A stretch of DNA of 23,509 nucleotides. Origin: Choanephora cucurbitarum. Lineage: Eukaryota; Mucoromycota; Mucoromycetes; Mucorales; Choanephoraceae. The position numbers were made by a program, and so were the translations under genes. The stretch is taken from positions 1-23,509 of the forward strand of contig JAIWNI010000214.1 in the NCBI GenBank assembly GCA_025331435.1. The letters are read 5' to 3'. The stretch's first letter is position 1, and the number at the start of each line of letters is the position of its first letter. The notes beneath the pieces were generated by a model that did not search any database, had not been told where the DNA came from, and saw only the letters and a list, made by a program, of their open reading frames with translations. Shown piece after piece: positions 10,370 through 20,564 of this stretch.

Positions 10370-12360
10370 AATCTCCAATAAGTTATTTTATGTAGAGAAA
10401 GAAAAACATATTAGTCTAAACAAGTGTTAATTTACAACACTGTGTTTTTTTTAAGAGAGGAAGCTGATTATCATGTTTAACATCAACAGCGTTCTTCATG
10501 ATTATATTATTCGAAAATTTACATTTTCTTCCTTTAGTAAAAAGAAGTCAAAAGAATGAACTCTTTTTTGCTAGTTGAATATGTATTACTTTTTTAATCA
10601 TTGAAAAAGTATCTTTACAATAACGTGAGCTAAATTGATACTCTATGTATATTGATTATAGTTGAATTGTAAAGCATCAAAATAGATGTTTGTAATAAAT
10701 GTCTTGGCTTAATTTGTTGTTTTCTTACAATGATTTCATAAACCTTGACAACTATAATTTAACAGACAAAGTGTATTTTTTTCTAATGATTTCCAGATAC
10801 AATTAATGCGCACAATGAATGGACTACATTTATTTGTAATTTTTTTCGTCAATGCTAACAGAATAAGCAAGAAAAATTTATACGTGATGAATAGAATATG
10901 TTCATCAGTATTGATGATGCCTGTACTAGATACATTGCGTTTCAAATATCACAGCCTTGCGCAGAATTCAAAATTATATGCATCTTATAGAATAATCTGT
11001 AGGAATATTTGTAATAAACCTATTAGGTAGAATGCATTGGGATGCTCAATGTATCCAAAGATGCCACTGTCGCATATAAATGTCTACACTTGAAGCTTGT
11101 TCTATATCAAGAAACATTCTTACACAAATCATCGACAAAATCTCATTGCGCGAACATAACACAGCTTTTAAGCAACGTCTCCAACTTTGTCTCCTAGCGA
11201 ATTAAAACCAAGCTTAAATACAAAAAGTCAGCCGTTTATATGCTTTTTGAAAGTGAAGCAATGATAGAAAAACAGCGTGACCAACTGAATTTATAAGGCT
11301 TCAGTTTTTTTCCTGGAAATCATTACGTATCTTGATGTGCCTCATGTTGATCGTCAAGGTCCAATGTTATTATCATTTTCAGAGTAGAGAAGGTATAAAC
11401 ATGACTACTGCTCAAGTTTCCCTCCAATGAGAACTGACCAAAAATATATATAAGCGTCAACGTAGCCAATCATTATTTTTTTCAAGAATTTTTTTGTTGA
11501 AGTTTCTATATTCAGACTTATTGTGCTACCAAAATTAATCACGACTGACTGAAAAATCATACTTTTTTGACATCGTCGGTTTACTTTAAAAATCTAAAAG
11601 AAAAAACTTTCGGAGGAAAGTATACTTTTTTTCTTCATAAAATGCAATTTTGATATCTTTTTAATCTACAGTGAATTAATGGCAATTTTAGAACGACTGT
11701 ATTCAATCGAAAAAAATATGTAAAAAAATAGACCTTGGTTTTTTCATCCATTATCAAGAAACTCTACATATTTAGAAGGTAGTAGTTACACCAAAATCCA
11801 AAAAAGGTGATTTTTTAAGCCCTGTTTGCAAAATAACTAATAATATGTATTAATTAAAAAAAAATATCAGCTTTTATAGTTTGACTCTTTCTTTTTTTAG
11901 AAATTTGTCTCTCTCTCATATATAGAATGGCTTAGAAAGATGTTATTTAGAAAGCTGGTTTCTCTAAAGAACATACTTTTTAAGCTTTCTTTTGTTATTA
12001 TCACTGGTACCTGAGAATGCCATATTTGGCAAGAGTCTGCTGGCATGTAGGTTTCGAGGCTAAATTGTAGAAGCCAAAGTCATCTTCAAATCAGACATTT
12101 CTTGTTGATTTGCTTAGATAATACTATGTTACACTTGTTTGAATATCATTTTCATTGTTTCCGAGTAAAAGAAAAGTGTGCATACTTATGAAACATCCCT
12201 CAAAGTAACTCTCTCTCTCTATGAAAGAACTGACCTTGGGTTCATATGACTTTTTTTTTCTTCTATTTAGAAGATCTTCTTATCGACTCAAAAAAGGCAA
12301 GTTATGCTTTATTTCTCTCTTTTGGAAATCACCTCATTAAGATATCTCTCTTGAAAAATA
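10370..12360. other. Gene-free AT-rich stretch of about 2 kb
   Basis: I see no supportable gene, RNA gene or repeat family. Open frames such as 10806-11030 (plus) and 10736-10945 (minus) lie in low-complexity AT-rich sequence and overlap on opposite strands. The stretch holds many T- and A-runs and probably the 3' untranslated regions of the convergent AT-hook and Zds genes. Confidence 0.6.
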
Positions 12361-12363
12361 AGG

Positions 12364-13663
12364 TTATACAGTGTTTTGTTGTTTAACCATCTGTGTCTTT
12401 TCAACAGGCCACCTCTTTCTCTCAGGATGGCCTTGGTTACCAGAATGAATATACCAAAACATCAAATTGGATATCAATACCTGTTGACGTAATGGTCGTC
12501 GGGGATCTGCAAGTTTCATGTGTGACAAGCGATAAATAGCTCGCTCTACATGAAGTGGGAAACGATAGGGATTGAAGAATGGTTCAATAGGGGCTTCCAG
12601 CCTGCTGGAGGCTCTCTTGGGTGTCTCTTTAGGACTCTTGAGGGAAAAGGAGCGTTGGAGGAGTGAGGTGAGTCCTGAGATTGAGTTGGATTCCTTTTTG
12701 AACAATCCAGCTAGCCAAGAGGTACGTTTAGGTATAGGTTTGGGTGGACATAACAGTTCTGACTCTGCATCATGTACACGTGAAAGCATGCCCCTCTGGG
12801 AATCATTAGATTCAAGACTTGCACTGCCCAGATCGATCCATTCACTCAGATTGACTGGTTGATCGTAGAGACTGATGCCTACTGATTTATCCCATGTACT
12901 CAATCGTGCATCGCCATTACTGGAAGCACGTCGATGTGACAATGAGCGTCGTTGGGCTTCTTTGCTTTTTCGAGAACGTCCCCTAGCAGAAAATGCAGAT
13001 CGACGAAGTAATGATTTATCTGTCTTTACAATCACATTGGAATCATCTTTGGCACTGGAGTGTTTATCAAATATCTGACTGTCTACAATAGACTTTAGCC
13101 AACCTTCCTCATTTTTCTTCTTTTTTCTTTTTTTTTCTTTTTTTTTTTACCTTTCAATGGGTCCTCTAGTTGATTATCTTGCATTCTTTTCAGAAATGCC
13201 TTTTTCTTTTCGGATAAAGATCGTTTTGGTTTACTGTCTTGAGGGTCCTCTTCATCCTCTAGACTTTCTCTAGGTGAAATCGATTGAGATAGAATAGATT
13301 CTCTACGCCTTAAGCTGGAAGATCGTCTGGTGGGTATATTGGCTCCATGCGTCTTTAGGAAATTGGCAAATTCATTGGGCGCTATTTGTGGATGCTTGTC
13401 AGCAGGAACCCTTTATTTCATAAGGTAAAATATGATTATTTTTTTCTACTCTATTTAGAGAGAGAGATAGATATCTAAATAAGAAAAAAAAAGGAAAAAA
13501 AAGACACTTGCCATATAACATCGTCTACAGGTAAATAAGGTTCTTCATGAGGTGGTAATGGAGGTGGTAATGGAGGTGTTACATTATGTTGTTCGTTATT
13601 CAGTAAATCAGACAACATGAGTGCTGCATACATATCGTTGTTGGAGGCTTTTTCAGTAAGCAT
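12364..13663 (-). CDS. Zds-family regulator of PP2A, three exons
   Basis: Exons on the minus strand: 13663-13512, 13410-13151 and 13103-12364, giving 383 residues. The C-terminal Zds_C domain at about 314-358 is unmistakable: RFPLHVERAIYRLSHMKLAD followed by PRRPLRQQVLISNLMF. The N-terminal conserved block VPADKHPQIAPNEF starts at residue 52. The middle is rich in basic, Ser and Arg residues and probably disordered, and the N-terminus has a PPLPPPLPP stretch. In yeast, Zds1/Zds2 bind PP2A carrying the Cdc55 subunit through the C-terminal domain and control mitotic entry, mitotic exit and polarity; the same role is inferred here. Two oddities: intron 1 works only as a GC-AG intron, and the 47-base second intron is almost pure A/G, so a miscounted A-run is an alternative. 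At 383 residues it is short compared with the yeast proteins. Family identity is firm; the middle of the model is less so. Confidence 0.88.
13411..13511 (-). other. Probable GC-AG intron of the Zds-family gene
   Basis: The minus-strand donor reads ATG|GCAAGT, the consensus of the rare GC-AG intron class, and the acceptor is ATAAAG. This joins TG and G into the tryptophan of IWVPADKHP, matching the family's W-V-P-A block. Using the GT two bases downstream meets a stop with every acceptor I tested. A CTAAAT branch-like site lies inside. Confidence 0.75.
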
Positions 13664-14765
13664 ATTAGTTACTCTTGGAGTAAGAAAATAAATAAGACAA
13701 GTGTAATGGAAAGAAAAAGAGAGAGAGAGAAAGAGAGAAAAAGAACGAAAGAGCTTTAAGTGTGTAGGTTGCTGAGCGAGAAATTAAACAACCGAATTTA
13801 ACCATGCGGGTATTGAATGCAAAGGTATCACAGCTTGAACAAGATAAACAATAAGCATTCTGCGTTGATTCATATGGAATGACAGAAAAGTGATGTTACT
13901 GTCATTTTCCAACTAAAATTAGGCTCTGTCTTGTTTAGTTCCCGAGGAGACATTGTAATTTATAGCCTAACTACAAGAGATTGTTTATATAGTCTGAAAA
14001 GAAATGGAACTTCATGCTTTCTGGAAAGGCTAGCTATCAAGTTAGTTTTACAGAAAACAAAACAAGCATGAATCATGTTTCTTTTTGAATTTCAAAAAAA
14101 AACAATATGTACATACAAGCAGTAAGAAAACCAAAAGCCTGGTATAACAAAAAAAAAAGACTGTATAGAATGGACTAAGGCTAGACTGAGTTATTGAAAC
14201 TCTTTTATAGAGATATGCATTCAAAAAGAAAGGCAGTTTAATGCTATCTAATAGAACCAAGTCCAGTATGATTGGTTTAAACTAAAAGAAGGGAGGCATA
14301 GAGACAATTAGCTATAAGAAGAAATCAATATTCCTTGAATGCTTGTGCACATAGATTCTAATTAGTGTTGTACTCCCCCCCCCCTCTAAAGCTTACCAAT
14401 AGACGACCATTGATTTCTTTCCTATTTGGACTGCCAGTAACTATTGAATAGATAATATCTTAATAATAACAGCAGACATTGCTTTGACCTTTAAGAGAGA
14501 AATGAAAATGGGCTGGATACATCTTATTTCCTCCTCCTCCCTTTTCTCCCCCCTTTTTACTTCGACTATTTTCTTTTAATCTGACTAAAATAACAATTTC
14601 TTAACATACTTTCTTTTCTTATGTTAAAAATAAATGCATTCACTTCATCATAAGCAGCGGTGGGATGTATATCGTTTTGAAACAGGATAACTTTGTTTGA
14701 AAGAAAGTCTAAAAATGGAGTAGGAGTTTGAATGTTGTACAAAGTTATGCATAAAGTATCCATTT
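13664..14765. other. Intergenic stretch with purine and pyrimidine tracts
   Basis: Just upstream of the Zds-family gene, 13705-13755 is a purine-rich tract (pyrimidine-rich on the gene's own strand) that probably belongs to its promoter. A run of about ten C lies near 14375, and a pyrimidine-rich block lies at 14528-14580. Short minus-strand frames at 14048-14260 and 14566-14763 lack recognisable domains and are not called. Confidence 0.5.
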
Positions 14766-14772
14766 ATTTTTA

Positions 14773-16121
14773 TTAATCGTCATCAATCTGCCAGCTATCG
14801 CCTGCTTTCTGTTTACGCAGATTGTTCTCAAGATCCATTTTGACCTTGACATTACCTCGTTGAACGAAAGGCTTAAGACCTTTCTTGAAATTGACCATAC
14901 AGACAACGCCTAGTCCACATGTACAGAGGGTGGCAACGATACCCAGACAGACTAGTGAAGGGTTAATTTCTAAGCTTTCCTCATCCCTCAACTAAAACAT
15001 ACCTAGTGCAATCCATGTATACCAATTATTATTGGGCTGAATGGTTTGTGAGAGAATTAAAGCAAAATGAAACAAGACAAGACATTCAAACACAATAAAT
15101 GTAAACATTCTTGGTTTACTTTCGGCACTTCCCTATAGAAGAAAAATGAGTAAAAGAAAATCATACTTTCTGAAAGACTTAGATACTTTACAGCTGCTCG
15201 AGCAAAACAAAGCATGGGAATAACAGAGATAGTGATGATAAGTTGATAGACAGATTCCCACATTAAACCTTGCTTTAAGGCAAATTGAATTAAATAAAAG
15301 ATAGAGACCATGAAACAGGTAAAGATGTCGATCTTCAAAGCCAACACAAAGAATTGAAACATACGATACATTTCTAATAAGCAAGTCAAGTTAGGCTAAC
15401 ACGACTATTTAAGAAAAAAATGCCTTACTTTGGATTTGAACATCAGCACCAATCTTCTTATAGATGTTCCAACCAAATTGCTTTGACATTTGATAACTCA
15501 GGAATGACATGACAATGGCAAATGTCAAGATGGTCACTGAGAGAGCAATTTCAATCTTTTCTGCCATGTCCAAAGCATTGACAGGATAAGGTGTTAATAA
15601 AAGTTGTTTAAGCCATTTGACACCATCGACCACCTGAAGCGCGCCTAGAACAGCACACACCACATTGATAATGGCCAATGCTAGAATTTCAGCTGTATTC
15701 TGATAGACAGTCTAAAATGAAATGAGTTAAGCAAGCTAAAATAGGAATAAGAGTAGAGATACTTTACTGCATCAAACACCATACCCAAAAACCAGACTTG
15801 GAAGCCCATGAAGGCAATGTTTTCCCATTTAATTCTGCCTAAACGGTCTGCGGCTCGAATAGGAATGAGGTCGTTTGGTGTTGAACTGGCTGTGAGTGCA
15901 CTATCTGTTGTTGGTTCAGGTAATAGGTTGGCTTGATAGGTATTGAGATAACAAATAGCAGCTTGAAGGGCTACGATAATAAGACATTGGCATGTAGCCA
16001 TAGATACATAGAGTTTGGACCATTTTGTCTCAGTGACTCGATCAACCTAGCTTATATGTCAATCATTGGTCAAGTATTAAGGGATCATCTAACTCCTTAC
16101 GATCTTTGTTACTGTGACCAT
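14773..16121 (-). CDS. UPF0658-type Golgi membrane protein, six exons
   Basis: Exons on the minus strand: 16121-16101, 16046-15768, 15711-15429, 15373-15192, 15132-15003 and 14951-14773, giving 357 residues plus TAA. The five introns are 51-59 bases with canonical GT...AG ends. The protein is hydrophobic, with about seven membrane segments near residues 23-41, 84-98, 109-127, 155-173, 201-226, 235-252 and 264-318 (the last probably two). The block ADVQIQKMYRMFQFF at about 189-203 resembles the conserved cytosolic motif before the later membrane segments in fungal UPF0658 proteins. Those are annotated as Golgi membrane proteins in fission yeast, with no known biochemical activity. The tail after the last segment is hydrophilic and ends acidic (QIDDD). 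The seven-codon first exon was chosen because it places an ATG in frame with a good donor. Family assignment is from remembered pattern, not a search. Confidence 0.8.
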
Positions 16122-16124
16122 GTT

Positions 16125-18000
16125 ATATGCAAAATAGTATAAAAGAGAAGAGAAATGCGAGTAATGTTATGTATTAGAAAAAAGAACCAGCTTTAGACTA
16201 TAATTTCTGTTTAGATACAATAAATGAAAGATGTGTCTATATACAAAAAAGGAGGGAGAGTGGAATCGAAAGGGGGGGCTAAGAAATAAATAAAAGAAAG
16301 AAAGAAGAAAAAGAAACTGAATGAATTTACGATTTTAATTAAGGAAATCCAAGATCCGATCACCTTCTTGAATGACATTAAAATAAGCTTGTGTTACACA
16401 AATGAGGTTTAGTATTGAATTTAGAAAATATCAATTATCACGGTTATTGAAAGGCAATTGTCCCCCCCTTCTCTTTCTCTTTAAACTATCACTAACTAAA
16501 ATTAGATTTCAGAAAGAAAGAGTGGATGCGTCAAGTACAAGTAGGCCTTAATATCATTTTTATTTTTTTATATTTTTTTTTGGGTATGATGATCAGGGAA
16601 CTTGGTTTGATGCCACAAGCATTAGATGTCTAGAACATTGTGTATAAAAATATAACAAGAGACCGGGTCACTTCTCTTACTTGACCATCTTTTGATTTCC
16701 TCCTTATTCTACTTTTCCTTTTCCTTTTTCTAAATTAGTGAATGAGTGGTTCTTGTTGTGTTTAGGTGGCTTAATTGTTCAAATAGACAATGGAAGCGGG
16801 TATTTCCACTCTTTTTTTGTAAGGGTGTGTAACACAGGGCAAAATGATCAAATAAACAACACTTCAACTTCAGAAACAAAAGGGGGATTTTCTCCGCTTA
16901 CATGGCTCTTTACCAACAACAATAGTTGCGGTGGTTTTCATATTAAAGATGTCATCCGAAAACAGCAATACAACCCATGTAGCCTGTCTTAATACCGGAT
17001 GACTACTGAAACCCCATTGTAATCTGGTGAAATGAAAAGAAGCTATCTTTCTAGTTGGCAAGAAGTTCTTGGCGACAGATGGACTTTATAAGAATAAATT
17101 ACAATGAAACAAGGGCAATCTAATCTGCAGTTTTCATTGTTATATGTCAGTATTCAATGTTAGTTTCTCTCCTCTTCTTTTCTTTTCTTTTTTTGGTCTT
17201 TTTCTTGTGAAAAACTATGGCTTTCTTGACATTGTCGCTAATAAGGCTACTTGATTGTATCCCACAAAACAATGATCAGATAAATAAATGACAGAGTAAT
17301 TCTGTAGCAGAGGGAACACCTTCATGTGCTGCACAAGATATAGTAAGAAGAAGTAAATGGTCCTCGTATAGATGTGTATGTGCGTCTTGGTCCTTTTCAT
17401 TTCAACATGTTACTCCAATCTTGCTGACCACTTATTTTTAATGTTAAAACTTGGTTCTACAGTTGCGCAAACATCAAGCTGATATAGGCTGAAACACCAT
17501 CTCCGACAACATTGCATTAATTATTGACCACATTCTATGTGCAGAAAAGCCTAAAGGCAGAGCTGAAAATCAAATCTAACTGGAAAAGAAAATTGCCATT
17601 TCTAAAAAAAAACAATAATCTACTGGCAACACTACCTTTTATCAAGGCACCAATACTTATTGTGTTCCTGGTTTCAAATCCTGTCAGGTGCAACGATTAG
17701 ATCAAGTCACTCTTTCATGCCAGTAACTGTTTGAGTTTCAGAGATGTAGAAGCTCAACACCATCGCTTTCTACAACGCGCACCATCAACTTTTCAAAGAC
17801 TCGACGCTGTCATTGAGAGCCCCTTCTCTAAAGGCTAATGACAATACGACAAGAGTCAGAATTGATTGCTTAACTCTCTGATCTACTTGTTAAAGCACAT
17901 GTTTTACTTCTTTTTTTTTCAGCGTGAAATGCTTAGACATCTATTATCAGATCCCTTCTTTGAGGAAAAAAAACCATTTGAGCCATTCTCCGTTTGAGCT
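16125..18000. other. Intergenic stretch, no supportable gene
   Basis: The stretch contains homopolymer and purine tracts (a G-run near 16272, AAAG repeats at 16285-16315, a C-run near 16461) and a TATA-like sequence at 16641-16650. No convincing coding region follows it. The frame at 16738-16992 (plus) has no recognisable motif and no spliced extension. The right end may grade into the decayed retrotransposon. Confidence 0.5.
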
Positions 18001-18043
18001 AACCTCGCGCGAACTAAAGTCTCTTGTCGTCAAGTAAAGCAGT

Positions 18044-20340
18044 ATGATAGTGAATCACTTGTGCTGTCTTCTTTCACTTTTCTATCGTGCGTACCATTAT
18101 TCATGGAGACTTTTTCTTCCTGTAATAATCAAAATCATAACAGTCGCGATTGTTCTCCCTGTCGTAGGGATGGTATCACTCCCCTCTGTTTCCCGAGAGG
18201 GTTGTCGCAGATCGCTTGCAAGAGTATCGACAGTCCCTCAAAGAGACCAAACTGGTATGATGTTTCGAAGGGACCTTTGGCGTCAACTAACAACCTTGAA
18301 GGACTGGCTGCAGCGAGTGTTTTCTGTCCTCATCCTAATTGAATAATCTCTTGCTCAACTACTATTACTTCTTCTCTTTTCTCTTCAAGAGAGTCACCTA
18401 CCGGAGAAAATTGGAAATCAGTATGCTGACTCTATTTTGTCTTGTGTTTTATTTTTACTAATATGAATAACTCTGTTGTCGTTGTTATCAGATGATATCT
18501 GTCCCTAAGCCGGTCAGCTTCTATTTCAAGTTGTCTCTTGAAAACGTAATTGATGTCAAATATCTCAGATGCTTTCCCCTTAAAGAATATGGCACTCACT
18601 TCGATCTCATCAACCGATTTGCTTCAAACTAAGAACAGCATTTAGACTCGTCATTGCAGGATAGTGTTTCTTGAGCCTGGTCTTGCAACAAGCCTGACAT
18701 TCATCGTACCTCTTCCCCTTCCGAATTATCGTCTTGTATCCTTAGCATCTACGCTCTAATGGGATTTGGTACCCAACTTGTTTTCTTTACACTAATGCCG
18801 TCTCTATATCCATCGTGAACGATTTGACTCTCATCTGCGTCATCCTGCATCAAATGAACCCAACTAGTTATCTTTTGCTGCATGGCAACTTGAATATTTT
18901 TTTCCTTGTTTTAGTCGCCTTGACTAACTCACATGGGGACCTAATGCTTACTCTACTCGGTGTTTTGCTCCACACTCGATAGTACGCAAGGAGCTTATCT
19001 GCTAAGTTAAGAGAATTAAACAAGATTAAAGGGAGGGTTTTTTTCAGCACAGGAATTGAATGTTGATACAAATTGAGTAAGGTGTTACAGAATAGGATCT
19101 GTGTCTTATTTCAAATATAATGATGCGTGTACTTTACGATACATCAACAGGTTTGCTGTTCTTCCCAGGAGTTCACAAGCTATGTCTTGACGGACCGCAA
19201 GCTTTTCTCCACCTGTCGGCGCTTTTCCGTATCATCTCGAAGCCTTTTGTACCTGGAAAGCTGAGTTTACCGCTGACATTACCCTCTTCCTTTTATTCCG
19301 GATTGAATGAACAGGTTCTCCTTAACGATAGGCGGACTCCACTATCTGTGTCCTGAATGCATGTTGGCAGACCAATGCATCTGGGATTATCTAAATGCTG
19401 ATGTCAAAGCCTACATAAAGGCATTGCAATCGGATTCGAACTCTCGATGAACGGAGCCCCCCTTGAAAAACGTTTTTGTTCGAACGAAGCTGTATCTTCG
19501 AAAAGTAACCTTCTGATCCGCTTTTCTTCCCTTGATTGAAAGTTGCATATTTTCTTTACAGACAGACATTGCTAAGATAGATGTGATCCAAGCTGATAAG
19601 TTTTGGGCACAGAAAGGCAAGTAAACTTTCGGTCTCCTCAAACAATCCACCTGCATATACGCCAACTAACAAGATATTCCGTTGCTCTAGCACTCTTGTT
19701 CTTTCCAATTGGGCTGATTGTGCTGCTGTCAATACACTGTTCATGGCCCTCAATTTTATATTGTTACGCTCTTACTGACCCTGACCCCTCAAGCGCCTGG
19801 GGCAAGATCACTCAGTACAGTCAGCGTCTCTCCTCATAAGAGCATGAGCCTGGACTTGGACGAATTGCCTTATGCAATTCTCGGGCTTGCTTTACATCTT
19901 CTTATCCTTAGAATCTGAAGCGAGCCCTTCAATCACATCAAGCTTTTGTTATCTCGGATGTTATGGCTCATGGTCTTGTGGATAAGAGAAGGGTGATCTC
20001 ACTTAAGCAGCTAATCGCCCTCTGTCTACGCTAATGCCTAGTGTATATGGCCCAAAACAGGGTGACTCGCTCTCTTGCATGTTATAAGGTTTTGCTCTGG
20101 TGTCTTTACTGCGAGGACTTTTTTTTCTATGGGTATTGCTCCAGGAGAAGAGTTACTGATTTACCTTCATTACTTAATATCAAGATGAAAATTTATGCTG
20201 ATGGGACACTTGCATTCCTCAGATAGATTCGATATCTGAACTGCACTTAAACCCAGTTGAACTTGTATTGTGCCGCATCTAGTATCTAGATCAAATTCCA
20301 TAAGGTTGGGGTGATTTCCTCAAACGCAAAACATTTGTTG
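18044..20340 (+). mobile_element. Decayed non-LTR (LINE) retrotransposon
   Basis: Plus-strand fragments in shifting frames follow the order of a LINE. At 18121-18153 a translation CNNQNHNSRDC keeps C-x4-H-x4-C of a CCHC zinc knuckle, but the first cysteine of the set is replaced by F (TTT for TGT). At 20058-20075 the translation QGDSLS matches the RT block QGDPLS, followed by a stop and then GFALVSLLRGL. After a frameshift in a T-run, 20194-20205 reads YADG where intact RTs have YADD, followed by LNLYCAAS, matching the usual LxLYxxAS stretch. Around 19770 the fragment LTDPDPSSAWGKI resembles the endonuclease-RT connector of fungal LINEs. The catalytic aspartates are partly lost and there are many stops, so it is dead. 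The ends are approximate: I see no poly(A) tail or target-site duplication, and the part beyond the RT palm seems missing. Confidence 0.55.
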
Positions 20341-20564
20341 CTTGCTGTCTGGTTATGCTATTCCTTCTCTCAAGAAAAGTCACAGGTATGATATTCTATC
20401 AAGTTGATATAGTTGTCTCTCTTTTCAGATTTCTTTTCATCCGCCCTTTTCCTCTTTATTCTTCTCAATTGTTTGTTGTCTCGTATATCTCCTGCTTTAT
20501 TATTAACCCTCGATTACTTTTGCAAATGAACCTTTTACTTCAAGTTAAACGAATAGTAATAATC

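Noticed and set aside
14048..14763. Short minus-strand frames between the Zds and UPF0658 genes
   Set aside because: Low-complexity, AT-driven composition and no conserved motif; likely untranslated or intergenic sequence.
15057..15389. Unspliced 110-codon minus-strand frame within the membrane protein gene
   Set aside because: Its N-terminal half is exon 4 of the UPF0658 gene; the rest is read-through of intron 4 and an alternative frame of exon 5.
16738..16992. 84-codon plus-strand frame after a TATA-like sequence
   Set aside because: No family motif and no exon continuation; an opposing minus-strand frame covers part of it.
18718..18755. Translation LPNYRLVSLAST, resembling the NYRPISL block of reverse transcriptases
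   Set aside because: It lies 1.3 kb before the QGDSLS block, too far for RT unless a large insertion is assumed; treated as chance.
19425..19460. Possible tRNA T-arm on the minus strand (GAGTTCGAATCC)
   Set aside because: The flanking bases do not form a five-base-pair T stem, and no anticodon arm, D arm or acceptor stem could be found.
19556..19753. 65-codon minus-strand frame in the LINE relic
   Set aside because: It is antisense to plus-strand fragments that match the LINE order and has no motif of its own.
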